Shown here in pieces: positions 1 to 10,384 of a DNA stretch of 64,000 bases; the first letter of the stretch is position 1, and each line of letters starts with the position of its first letter. The stretch is from Scylla paramamosain (lineage: Eukaryota; Arthropoda; Malacostraca; Decapoda; Portunidae). The stretch spans positions 11,942,150 through 12,006,149 of the forward strand of contig NC_087168.1 of assembly GCF_035594125.1 (NCBI RefSeq), read 5' to 3'. The translations under genes and the position numbers were made by a program. Under the pieces are notes generated by a model that had not been told where the DNA came from, ran no database searches, and saw only the letters and a list, made by a program, of their open reading frames with translations.

Positions 1-449
1 ACACACACTTTCACCTTTTCTTTTCTTTTTTTTTCTTTTTTGTGGGAAAGGGAGGGATATATGAGATTAACATTATCACTGAATAATTAATACAATAATA
101 ACAAGACTCAGATGTAGCTACAGTGAAGTCATGCTTTACGGTGTTATGATCACTATGAAAATCGTCTGAAGATTTGTACTATGGAACGTAAGGAGACAGT
201 AAGAAACCCTTCTGGCGTGGACTGTGCCCTTCTACCACATCGCTGTCACAAACAAGGATCCTCCCTCCTTTCTGCCAACAATAACCCTAACTGAGAGCCA
301 TTGTTTGAAAACTATTGCTACTATCACAGGACAAAAAGCGGCTGATGAATTAAACTTTAGAGACAAAAACAATAGTTAAGGAAGAAAATGTCACTTAAAA
401 TCTGATGGCGTCGCCGCGCGCCACTGGTGAGGCAAGGATGCGCAGCAGC
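1..449. other. probable intron downstream of the HEPN-NACHT exon
   Basis: No gene is visible. On the minus strand this follows the NACHT exon and starts with a GTAAGC splice donor overlapping the exon's apparent stop codon. I found no AATAAA or ATTAAA on the minus strand here, which fits intron better than 3' UTR. The leftmost 40 bases are a pyrimidine-rich tract. Confidence 0.4.
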
Positions 450-2969
450 TTACCGCGGTACGTGCTGCAGGAGGCGGCCTGAGGAAGTGGCTGGATCAGG
501 GTGAGTGTAGTGATGCTCCAGCCACAGACGTAATAGTTTGTGGTTACCAATGGCCCGTAGCAAGGTATCCATCCACGGTAACTCTCTCTCCACTATAACG
601 TTCACTGCCCTGCTAGGGATGAGCGGCAATAGGCAAGCTGCAGCGTGCACTGTGCTATCGCGTATGAATATCTCACCATGTTCTGTGTCTTTGTCTTTTT
701 TGATACGATGCCATATGTGCTGCACAGTGGCTGGATGTGCCTCTATGTCTGTCAGCAGAAACATCCAATCATGAATCCGCTTTACTCCAGATTTATGTAT
801 CATATTCACAGTTTCCTTCATTGCCTTGACAACAGGCTTATTCTGCCGAGTCAGTAGGCCCAAGAGGTGACGGAGCACATTATTTAGCGGCTGAAGACGT
901 AGTTTCTTTCCCGCCATAAAGTTTTTCAGGACGCTCCTGATGTTTTTTTTCTTACATTTGATCACTTGGTCAATAATGTGCTGGGCCGCAAAGAATTCCT
1001 GAACCCCTTTGTGTGGGGCATAGTACCGCTCCTTCGGCACGCCGAATGTCACTTCTCGTCGCAAGGAATAAAATGTCGGCATCACCTCCTCTCTTGGCAC
1101 ACCCTCTCTGATACAGGAAGCAGTTAACAGGTCTTGATCCTCCTCTGATAGATAGATACGACCTTCAAGGATTCCTTTTAGTGCTATGAAGTATATTACC
1201 TTCAAAACATTGTCTATTTTCTTTTCGAGGAGCACTCTGTCGTGCAGAACATTGGCATGTGCAGCTAATCTATGGTGTAGCTTCTCCACGCTCCACTTGT
1301 GGATGAACTGGTATAGATGGGACTGTGTTATGGTGGTACCGATGAAGTTCATATCATAATGAGCCATAGTTGAAAGAAAAAGTAGATTGAGAGGGAGACG
1401 AAACAGGTCCCTCCAGCCAATGTTTTGCATTATCTGCCTGAGCCGGTCAACATCCTTGGACCTTCCCCCGGTGAGCCACTCATAGTGTTTTACGACCACG
1501 TGTGTCCTCTCCTCGGGGGAAATGCCCAGTATTTTAACATGGAAAGTCTTGTAGTTTTTAGGTATTCTAGGTTTGAATTCAAAGACATTTACTGGTCGAG
1601 AAGTGCAGATGACGGTAAAATTAGTGGATTCTTTCCCTTCACTGAGGATGCTTGTCACGAGCTGGTGTGAGACAACGTTCATCTCGTCCAGACCATCAAC
1701 GAGTACGAGGACTCTGCATTTTTTCAGGAGAGGTAGCAGGAGATGTCCGTACTTGATGTGGGCTTCTGGTAAGACCTGCTTCAGCAGACCGTTAAGCGAG
1801 CTACTGTACTGTTCCCGGCACACGACCCACAGTAGCAGGTCGTAGTGAGCCAGCCCCTCCATTCGGCGATCACACTCACCACTGAGCCACTCTGACAAAA
1901 TGAATGTGAGTAAGGTTGTCTTGCCAATACCAGTGTCTCCCTCAACCAGCACGATTTTTGGCCTCGTGAGTTGCTCACCAGGCGGTTCTTCTCGAGATGA
2001 GATCGGTTCTCCAGCTTGTGTTATCTGAAGCAGCTTAGAATAATCAATGATTTCGTCTTCATCTGCTTTCTCTCCATGATTTTTACTCCTCTCCTCTTTT
2101 GTTATTATGATTCTTGAAAATACAGTTTGAACGTCGACCGTGTGATTTTCGTGGCCACACAGGAAGTGAAGTGGGTCGAGGTACTTGGCGCAGTCGAGGC
2201 TACGCTGGAGTTCTTTGTTAGCTTCCATCTTGAAAAGTGGCAATATTTTGCTCGCTGATCGTTGTAATATTTCTTCTTCCCCAATATTATCCTTCCTGAT
2301 GTCATCAAAAGCTCTGAACACCTCCTCCTTCTTGTCCTTCAATTCAGCCTCGGGTCTGCAGTACCTCATCTGAGTGGCCTCCAAGGCGCTGACCAAGAGA
2401 ACACTCAGCTCTTTAAGTTTTGTCAGGAACTGTTCCTCACTCATGGGAGACTTTTCGTGCACAACTTCATTCCTTGAGTTCTTTATCTCTGTAATTAAAT
2501 ACTCCATCTCGCTACTTTTGTGAGTCCACTTTGAGTCACTGATCCCTGCAACGTTCTCACACGCCAGCTTGATGCTTTTGTAAAGGAGAGTTATGTCGAA
2601 GTGGGCGCAGGAAGGGCTCTTTTTTATTTGACTCATGTCTGTTGAAGTAAACTGCTTTCTTAAGTGGCTCTGGTACACATCAGGAATCTTTTCAGGTTGT
2701 ACAGGTTGTCGCCTTATTATTTCTTTAATTATCTTGCCGTAGTTGGCTGTCGAGTTCTGCGGGAGGGCTCTCAAATACTCGTCGAGAGAGACATTGGAGG
2801 ACTTGCCGTGTGTCCCGCACTTCAGTGTGTATGTCATCACTGCCTCGCCGACTGTCTCCAATATACGCAAGCATTTTAAGCGAAAACAGTCACTTGCTGT
2901 GAACGCCATCATGTGTAACTCCTTTGTGCTGTTCTTGAGGATGTCTTGCAATCTGCAATGCATGATCAT
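450..2969 (-). CDS. HEPN-NACHT STAND NTPase (NLR-like), large single exon
   Basis: An 839-codon open frame without introns. Seen: residues about 55-200 are helical and carry RNEVVH at 166-171, the R-x4-H signature of HEPN RNases; the surrounding layout resembles the DZIP3-type HEPN found in front of animal NACHT domains. A linker (200-335) follows, then a NACHT NTPase: Walker A GDTGIGKTT (344-352), Walker B VLVLVDGLDE (420-429), sensor-like CTSRP (455-459), and an NLR-type winged-helix motif PHKGVQEFFAAQ (652-663), then a helical C-terminus. Known: NACHT proteins are ATP-driven switches in innate immunity and death signalling, and HEPN domains often cut RNA. Inferred: a cytosolic immune sensor or effector. 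The first ATG has an in-frame TGA two codons upstream, but TTACTGACAG before it could be a splice acceptor. The stop codon overlaps a GTAAGC donor, so further exons, perhaps with repeats, may lie beyond the left edge. The domain call is solid; the gene ends are not. Confidence 0.85.
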   Translation of the reverse strand: MIMHCRLQDILKNSTKELHMMAFTASDCFRLKCLRILETVGEAVMTYTLKCGTHGKSSNVSLDEYLRALPQNSTANYGKIIKEIIRRQPVQPEKIPDVYQSHLRKQFTSTDMSQIKKSPSCAHFDITLLYKSIKLACENVAGISDSKWTHKSSEMEYLITEIKNSRNEVVHEKSPMSEEQFLTKLKELSVLLVSALEATQMRYCRPEAELKDKKEEVFRAFDDIRKDNIGEEEILQRSASKILPLFKMEANKELQRSLDCAKYLDPLHFLCGHENHTVDVQTVFSRIIITKEERSKNHGEKADEDEIIDYSKLLQITQAGEPISSREEPPGEQLTRPKIVLVEGDTGIGKTTLLTFILSEWLSGECDRRMEGLAHYDLLLWVVCREQYSSSLNGLLKQVLPEAHIKYGHLLLPLLKKCRVLVLVDGLDEMNVVSHQLVTSILSEGKESTNFTVICTSRPVNVFEFKPRIPKNYKTFHVKILGISPEERTHVVVKHYEWLTGGRSKDVDRLRQIMQNIGWRDLFRLPLNLLFLSTMAHYDMNFIGTTITQSHLYQFIHKWSVEKLHHRLAAHANVLHDRVLLEKKIDNVLKVIYFIALKGILEGRIYLSEEDQDLLTASCIREGVPREEVMPTFYSLRREVTFGVPKERYYAPHKGVQEFFAAQHIIDQVIKCKKKNIRSVLKNFMAGKKLRLQPLNNVLRHLLGLLTRQNKPVVKAMKETVNMIHKSGVKRIHDWMFLLTDIEAHPATVQHIWHRIKKDKDTEHGEIFIRDSTVHAAACLLPLIPSRAVNVIVERELPWMDTLLRAIGNHKLLRLWLEHHYTHPDPATSSGRLLQHVPR

Positions 2970-3323
2970 CTGTCAGTAATGGTAAATACTAGAATGGGAT
3001 GAAGACGAATAAAAATTCCACGGTTGAACATAACATCTCAACAAAATGTCACCGTAACGTGACAGAGATCACAATTCACATGCGTCATTACTAAACTTAC
3101 TGTTCATATGTCTATATGCGCTACCGTATTATGTCATTTATGTCTGAAATAAATTCCATGTATATTATTCTAGTCCTCTGTCTCTCTGTAGTGAAATATC
3201 TCCCTTAAGATTGAAAAGTTCCTCACATCTAACATGAATCTCTCACAGAATCGGAAAAAGAAAAAAAAAAAAAGGCCTTAAAAAAAAAAAAAAAATTGCC
3301 GTGCTTCGTTCATCGGCCTAAGG
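2970..3323. other. upstream region of the HEPN-NACHT exon
   Basis: No coding sequence is seen. A-rich runs lie at about 3250-3295. It is the 5' flank or an upstream intron of the minus-strand NACHT gene. I see no convincing TATA box. Confidence 0.35.
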
Positions 3324-3766
<443 letters not shown>

Positions 3767-4576
3767 GCCCAAGAGAAGCTGATCAATGTCAGAAACGAAA
3801 TAGTCAGTAAGACTCGAATGCAAACACGAAGAGATAAGGTCGCAGACGTGTTCTGTCAACCGGAATCAAATCTCAGAGGTATTACGTTTCGAGATAATAC
3901 TTCAGACCAAGTTCCCTGTCTTCCTCTGAAGTTACAGGAAGAGCAGCTGTGCATCACCTCCATGAACATTGTGTCCGCTACTCGTTATGATAAACAAAAC
4001 AAAAATTCTGGAACAATTATCAGAATCATTCCCAATGTATTTTGTAGCGATAAAATAAAACCAGTCACAGCAGTGCCGTCCCCAACAACATCCGCACTTA
4101 GTCGATAAGGAGGCGAAAGTGCTGGGTGCTGCCAGATGTGCCACAATATCAGTTCGTAATGTCACGAGTCCATTCGCCTCATTTGTTTGGAGACATATGA
4201 GCTGAGGAGCTTTGTTCAACAGATGAAATTATATATCCCACAACATTAAAAGAATGCAAGGAGAGTATTAGCCAAGTGCTGGCTAATATCTTTAGGAAAT
4301 CATTAGATTTAGGAGAGGTGGCTTGCGGAGACAAGCGAATGTCGTTCCTTTTCTCTTCCACTCACAAGTTGCAAGAAGTAATCACCCCTATGAGTTTTCG
4401 AATATGTGGGAGTCTTTTACACGACAGGGTTCTTTAGGGAATGGGCTGGAGAGTAAAATGAGCCTTATAGATGTTTCACCATACAAGACAGTTATCGGGA
4501 AGGAGTAATGAGTGTATGGCTGCCGTTAAGTATTGACCCTATGTAACTCCTGTGCAGCACTGCCAGGATAAAGCAA
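3767..4576. other. intergenic stretch, nothing recognised
   Basis: Mixed-composition DNA with only short chance frames on either strand. No splice-bounded coding segment or known repeat end is recognisable. Confidence 0.4.
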
Positions 4577-4905
4577 GACAAATTCATCCCCTAGCTGCTA
4601 AATGACTGTACGGTAGCCTTATCCATCCATGTAAGGAGTACGCTTCTCATGTAGTGTTGGGAGTGCCTTCCACTCACACTGCTCTGCTGGACAGGCTGGA
4701 ATCAAAAGCATTTCGTCTTATCAACTCTTCTCTTGTAATTGACTCTCTCATCGCCGCAGTGTTGCATCTCTTGGTATTTTCTGTCGCTATTTCCACGGTA
4801 ACTGTTCTTCCGATCTTGCTAACTGCTTGCCTCCTCTCCTCCCGCGGTAGGACTATCATCGTACAAAACTTTCTGTTACCTCTCTAATGCAAGAATTAAT
4901 ATTAA
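4577..4905 (+). mobile_element. Jockey-like LINE fragment (3' RT end), decayed
   Basis: It aligns by eye to the RT C-terminal part of the full copy at 20430-23743. It begins at the segment for LIRPCMEYASHV and continues through THTALLDR and ESKAFRLINSS. Frameshifts break it, and it fades after the block for LSNARVNQ. It is missing both ends and carries no polyA tail. Confidence 0.8.
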
Positions 4906-5132
4906 TTCTATCCTTTCTATTTTTCACCTTGCAGACGCTATGTATCACCTGTCATCAATGGATTAAGGAAATGTAAACATATTGTTATCATGAAAGTAAA
5001 ACGTGACCATGAAATAAAAGGGAAATTATCAATTCTGCGTATATTCTAGAACACGTCATTGATGGATTATGGCATGACAAGTTTGTAAGGTGTTTAGTGC
5101 AACAATACCATAAAACAGAAAGGACAACTTAC

Positions 5133-5229
5133 CACGTCTAGTGGATGTGCGCATTTTATGCCATTCTAGGATGCCTCCATGAGCACTGCAGTATCTCACT
5201 CCATCCCGGTGGTGTTCGTAACTGTCCTC
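5133..5229 (-). CDS. candidate exon, left copy of an inverted exon pair
   Basis: On the minus strand a 97-base segment is bounded by TGTACTACAG (acceptor) and CGTG followed by GTAAGT (strong donor). It encodes the peptide HRDGVRYCSAHGGILEWHK followed by a basic stretch. A second copy of the same peptide, with two or three substitutions, lies in opposite orientation at 5739-5823, so the two form an inverted pair. I do not recognise the family. Conservation at protein level and the intact splice sites argue for a real exon or a recently duplicated one. A repeat-borne sequence is the alternative. Confidence 0.4.
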
Positions 5230-5430
5230 CTGTAGTACATAGCTGTTCGCTCTTACTTTACAAACAAAATTTGGACTGCTGTGAACACTTTTTGGGATGT
5301 ATGTCATTCTTATGTATATTTAATCTTTTAACCAAATCTTGAGTCATGTTTTTGCGACAGGTATGTTTATCAACACCGTTTTGTAAACATTGGGTTCTGA
5401 GCATGCGCAGTTCGCGGGTTGACAGCCGCG

Positions 5431-5470
5431 TATAAGAGGACAGCTAGGGACACAACATGCTGTCATCAAC
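5431..5470 (+). promoter_or_regulatory. candidate core promoter with TATA box
   Basis: TATAAGAGG begins at 5431, about 30 bases before an initiator-like TCATC, with an ATG at 5471. Just upstream, GCATGCGCAG (5401-5410) resembles an NRF1 site, and the stretch is GC-richer than its surroundings. This is sequence resemblance only. The spacing is what a TATA promoter would have. Confidence 0.35.
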
Positions 5471-5578
5471 ATGGCTGAAGACGTGGTTAAAAGATTAGCT
5501 AACTATAAGGATGAAATAGGCCCCAAAAAAATGTTCACAGGAGTCAGGCTTTTGTTTACAGAGAGTAAATACTTGTAA
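5471..5578 (+). CDS. candidate short ORF or first exon, unknown function
   Basis: A 35-codon frame starting MAEDVVKRLANYKDEIGPKK and ending in TAA, 40 bases after the candidate TATA box. It is rich in charged residues. AGAGTAAAT near its end could act as a splice donor, in which case this would be exon 1 of a longer gene. No homolog is recognised. It sits between the two arms of the inverted exon pair. Confidence 0.3.
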   Translation: MAEDVVKRLANYKDEIGPKKMFTGVRLLFTESKYL

Positions 5579-5648
5579 ATTTACGGCTACTGTTCGTATG
5601 TCAGAAGATAAGGAATGAGTAATGTGGCGCAAGAAAGGATTTCCGGTT

Positions 5649-5651
<3 letters not shown>

Positions 5652-5711
<60 letters not shown>
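5652..5711. repeat. (GA)n microsatellite
   Basis: About 60 bases of GA. It ends just before the splice-acceptor-like end of the right exon copy. Confidence 0.95.
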
Positions 5712-5714
<3 letters not shown>

Positions 5715-5738
5715 TACGAGTATGTAAATTTACTACAG

Positions 5739-5823
5739 GGGGAACAGCTACGAACACGACACCGGGATGGAGTGAGATACTGCAGTGCTCATGAAGGCAT
5801 CCCGGAATGGCATAAAGTGCCCC
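5739..5823 (+). pseudogene. right copy of the inverted exon pair
   Basis: It follows a TTTACTACAG acceptor and encodes HRDGVRYCSAHEGIPEWHK, almost the same peptide as the minus-strand segment at 5133-5229. The donor seen in the left copy (GTAAGT) is not conserved here (GAGGTTGTAG), so this copy may be dead. Nucleotide similarity between the arms covers about 95 bases. Confidence 0.4.
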
Positions 5824-6036
5824 GAGGTTGTAGTAATGAAGGTGTCAGCATCTAACAGATATGGAGGGATGCACACGAAATGTTCCGACGTTCATAATTG
5901 TGGCAAGACTCACCATGAAGCAGAATCATCACAGCGTCTGTAGGAAGCAAGTGTCAACGCCTTGGTGTTTCTTAGTGCTGAAAAATACCCATGGAATCCC
6001 TCCCGTGCTGCGTGTGCAGGAGGAGCAGCACCAGCT

Positions 6037-6039
<3 letters not shown>

Positions 6040-6113
<74 letters not shown>
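6040..6113. repeat. (CT)n microsatellite at a LINE 3' junction
   Basis: An uninterrupted CT run ends exactly where the 3' end of the minus-strand Jockey-like copy begins. Confidence 0.95.
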
Positions 6114-6116
<3 letters not shown>

Positions 6117-7510
6117 GTAACGGGAATTCTGTCTAAAGGCAGCAAACAAAGAAGAAAAAAAGTCTCACTGAAGATGCCAGTCCCAAAGAAGTGGTCCTAA
6201 AAAAGTATCAAAAAATTACGAGAAGTGTCTTGACACGTCTTTGAAGGAGTTCAAGTCATCGACAGTAGGGAATTATGAATCAGGCAAAGAGTTCCAAAGT
6301 TTATAGGTAAACAGGATGAAAGACTTTAACTCTTGCATTTGGGAGGGGGACAGAACAGGGATGAGAGAAAGTAGAAAGCTTTGTCAAGCGAAGCCACGGG
6401 AGGACGGGAGGCATGTAGTTTGCAAGATAAAAATAGCAGTTAGCGTGAAAGTAGCGGTAGAAGATAGCAAAAAGGTACAACCTTGCGGTGAAATGAGAGA
6501 AGGTGAAGACAGTTAGATGAGAGAAGTTGATGAGACGAAATGCTTTTCGTTCTACCCTGTTATACAGAGCAGTATACTTTTAAGTGGAACTTTTTCACCT
6601 CTCCCCATATAAACATTAAAAACATACTACATACATGGACGAATAAGACTCCCGTACAGAGTCAGCAGCTGGAGGGTGAGAGAAAATCTGGCAGAGACGA
6701 CTCAGAACGTCTAACTTCATAGAAGTTGTTTAGCGAGAGATAGGAGGTAAAAATTTTTTGTTTAGATTATAAGTAAAGGACAGACAGAGGATGTTCAATG
6801 TAGAAGAGGGGGACAGTTGAGTGTCACTGAAGAAGAGGGGGGCAGTTATCTGTAAGGTTGTGTCGAGTAATTGATAGATTGACTTAAGACAATGAATAGC
6901 ACTGAGTTTTCTCTGCCCCATTCCGAAATTTTAGATAAAACAGAATACAGGCGTTCTGTTGCTTCCCTGCGAGAGGTGTTTAATTCTTGGATTTGTCGTC
7001 AAGAAAAAGATATGGAAAAATGCAGCGGTATCATCAGCGTAGGAGTGGACAGGATAATGAGTTTGGCTTAGACCATTAATAAATAATAGAAAGAGATTAA
7101 GTGATAGGAAAGAACTGTAAGGAACACCACTGTTAATATATTTATGAGAAGAACAGTGCCCGTTTATCACAACAGCAATAGAATGGCCAGAGAGGAAACT
7201 TAAAATAAAGTTACAGAGAGGAGAATAGAGGCCGTAGGAGGGTAATTTGGAAATCTAAGCTTTATGCCAGACTCTATTAGATGCCTTTGATATGTTTAAG
7301 CTAAGGCAACAGGGAAAGTTTGACCATAATACCTAAAAGAGGATGACCAAGACTCACTAAGGAAAACCAGATCAACAGTAGAGCGGCCACGACGGAATAC
7401 AAAGTGATTTATATAAGGTTGTGAAATGATAGAGAATGGATTAAAAAACTTCAGAGAGGCAGTGTAAGCGCTATCAGAAACATCCATGATGCCATGAAGG
7501 AGCATTTGGC
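6112..7510 (-). mobile_element. Jockey-like LINE, 5'-truncated and heavily decayed
   Basis: Reading on the minus strand it matches the reverse transcriptase half of the family: segments for [16 protein letters not shown], the SGVPQGS-type motif, a YADDT-type motif near 7030, and the 3' UTR. Many stops and frameshifts occur. The 3' end abuts the CT microsatellite at 6113. The 5' end fades at about 7500 inside the RT domain. Confidence 0.85.
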
Positions 7511-7740
7511 ATTAGAACTGGTGCTATGTGGCAACTTTATCAATTACAGTTATTATGGCTTATGATTTAGTCTTATATTTTAATACTTATTTTACATTAT
7601 TATAGTGTAGTATGAGACTAGTTGCTGCATAGTATTGGAAAGGGAAAGATATTTGTAGATTCTTGATGTGTAGGGGTTGCTGGGACACGAGGGTATGTAG
7701 CCAAGGAGGAGCAGTGCTTGATGGGCACTCATGTACCACT

Positions 7741-8705
7741 GTTATTTATTTATTTATTTATTTATTTTATTATTATTTATTTATTTATTTATTTTTATTT
7801 TTTGTGTGTAGGAGGGGCACTGGCCAAGGGCAACAAAATCCAATAAAAAATAAATAATAAATAAATAAAAGCCCACTGAGATGACAGTCCCAGAAAAGGG
7901 TTCAAAGCGGTAGTCAAAAATTAAAGGATAAGTGTCTTGAAACCTCCCTCTTGAAGGAATTCAAGTCATAGGAAGGTGGAAATACAGAAGCAGGCAGGGA
8001 GTTCCAGAGTTTACCAGAGAAAGGGATGAATGATTGAGAATACTGGTTAACTCTTGCATTAGAGAGGTGGACAGAATAGGAGTGAGAGAAAGAAAAAATG
8101 TCTTGTGCAGCGATGCCGCGGGAGGAGGGGAGGCATGCAGTTAGCAAGATCAGAAGAGCAGTTAGCATGAAAATAGTGGTAGAAGACAGCTAGAGATGCA
8201 ACATTGCGATGATAAGAGAGAGGCTGAAGATAGAGGAGAGGAGTTGATGAGACGAAAAGCTTTTGACTTCACCCTGTCTAGAAGAGCGGTATGAGTGGAA
8301 CCCCCCCCAGACATGTGAAGAATACTCCATGCATGGATGGATAAGGCCCTTGTTGCCGCCAGTTGCTCGCTTCACACAAAACTACAGCACCTAATAACAC
8401 ACACACGCTTCACTCAAAATTCAAAATTATCATGGTGACTACTAACACCAGCCTCGTTGTCTCCATCTGGGGAGGAGACCACAAATGTCCCCAGGTCGGA
8501 ATGTTCTTCTGATATCGACCCTAATATAAGTGTCTTGACACCCTCCTCAACTTTTTCATCATTAACTTCTGCAACATTCGCGGTCAAAGATCTAATTTTC
8601 AGTCTGTAGAACACCACCTCTCTACTAAACCTCATCTTTTCCTCACTGAAACACAAGGTGTCTAAGGCAACTGACATTAGCCCCTTTTCTGTTCCCTCCT
8701 CCAGA
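7741..8705 (-). mobile_element. Jockey-like LINE with twin-priming 5' inversion
   Basis: Two pieces of one element lie in opposite orientation. 7805-8365 is the 3' end of the family on the minus strand, preceded on the plus strand by a TTTA-rich tail (7741-7799). 8366-8705 is the 5' UTR and start of the ORF on the plus strand, matching about 20605-20945 of the full copy. The element's 5' terminus lies at the inner junction, the order predicted by twin priming during target-primed reverse transcription. Both pieces carry indels. Confidence 0.85.
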
Positions 8706-8937
8706 AATGTAAAGTTCGTGAAGGATGTGCTACAAACTAAAGAGGCGGTGCCACATGATGAGAGGTGCGTGGAATGTTTTGACATCCCTTGATTGAGGAA
8801 GGCCACCAGCACCATTATAGCCCTGAGCTTCTTTGTTTATTTTTTGTCATTATTATTTTATCATTATTATTTTTATTATTTTGTTGTTATTTAATTTAAT
8901 TTTATTTTGTTTTTTGCTTTTATCATTTATTATTCGC

Positions 8938-9002
<65 letters not shown>

Positions 9003-10384
9003 CATTATTATTATTAATATTAATATTATTATTATTATCATTATAACTATTTATTTATTTTTACTGTGTTGATACTTTTTTTCGTAATACGGATACTACA
9101 TACATAAGTTATTATTTGACTTAATAATCCATAATAAAGTAAAACAAAATATATGGTTATGTTCATTTACCGCTGCTGTCCTCCAAACTTAAAAACCCTC
9201 ACTACTATTCCCCTTCGTATAATCCTTATACCTTCCTTGCTGGCAACAAGAAGTAAAGGCTTGCCTTTAAATTCCTTGCTGGCAACTGTGGCGGCGATCA
9301 GCTGGATGCGGCAGCGTGTGAATGTGGCGGCCCGAGCAAACAGTTTCAGATAACCACAGCTGAAAAACACGCGGTGAGAGACGCCACCTAATACCGTGTG
9401 TGCCGTACAGATCTTCCGTCAGTACGTATGTTTGAAGATGGATTTTGCAACTGACGTATGCATGAAGATGGATTTTGCAGATCATGATGAACATGTATGG
9501 TGCATGTTAGATAACGTGCCTGCTGGAGGGTGAGTGTTGCTTGCTTGCCGGGCAGCTCTTCACTGTTTTCTCCAAGGTGTGGTTGTTGCAACATACACGT
9601 TTGTTATGTATCAATTTGTAGGTTTGCATGTTCTATCATTGTTATTGTCTTAATGTTTTAGTAATGTAATGTTAGCACCTTCCCCCCCTTCCCTCCCCAC
9701 CTGGCAAGACCTCCCAAACCTCTCCCAACCCTCAGGGAGCTCTTAATAGTGCTCACAAGACCCCTTCAAGGTTGATTAACCAAACCCCATACCCTTGCTT
9801 CCATATCAAATGTATTTTTTGCCAAAATCACCTATATACAGTACATCACATAATTATCATCCTCAGCAACAGTAGCAGCATGCCTTGCCCTCATGATTCT
9901 GCAGCTGAACAAAGCCCCCAATGGTCAAGGAGGGTTAAGCCATACACCATGCCCTGCTGGCTTATGGCATTTTGCCATGTCACAACTTCATGGCTTTTTT
10001 GGGGGGGAGGGGGGGTTGGAGGAACAGCAGTTTTATACAACAAATGTACCTTCATTACCTTATTTCTCTCAGTGTTTAACAAGCTTTGAAAATTGGTAGG
10101 AAAGTGAGGTTTTATTGTGAGGAAAGAAAATATTTGGAAACACTAAACAAGGAAGCTTTGATGGCCATCCCCCATGGAGCTTTTCCAAATGGCTTGATGA
10201 CTGCCATGTGACAGTAAGAAGCTTTTCAAAACTAAGTTAAAAGTTTAACCTTCCAACCCTTCAGGCCTTTTCCTTAAGTCATGCTAATTGCTCTGTGTGT
10301 GTGTGTGTGTGTGTGTGTGTCAGTCTCTTGCTGTCAGCTAATTGCCATGCTTCAATCTTGGTCATGTCAGATTCTTTTGATGAA
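8706..10384. other. intergenic, with (TTA)n array
   Basis: A TTA microsatellite occupies about 8938-9060. The 13-base word CCTTGCTGGCAAC occurs twice, at about 9235 and 9271. A G-rich run lies near 10000 and a short (GT)n at about 10296-10320. No gene is recognised. Confidence 0.5.

Noticed and set aside
1425..2879. Several plus-strand frames of 60-90 codons inside the NACHT exon
   Set aside because: Antisense shadows of an 839-codon domain-bearing frame.
8414..8815. 133-codon minus-strand frame
   Set aside because: Antisense to the 5' fragment of the twin-primed Jockey-like LINE, whose coding sense is plus.
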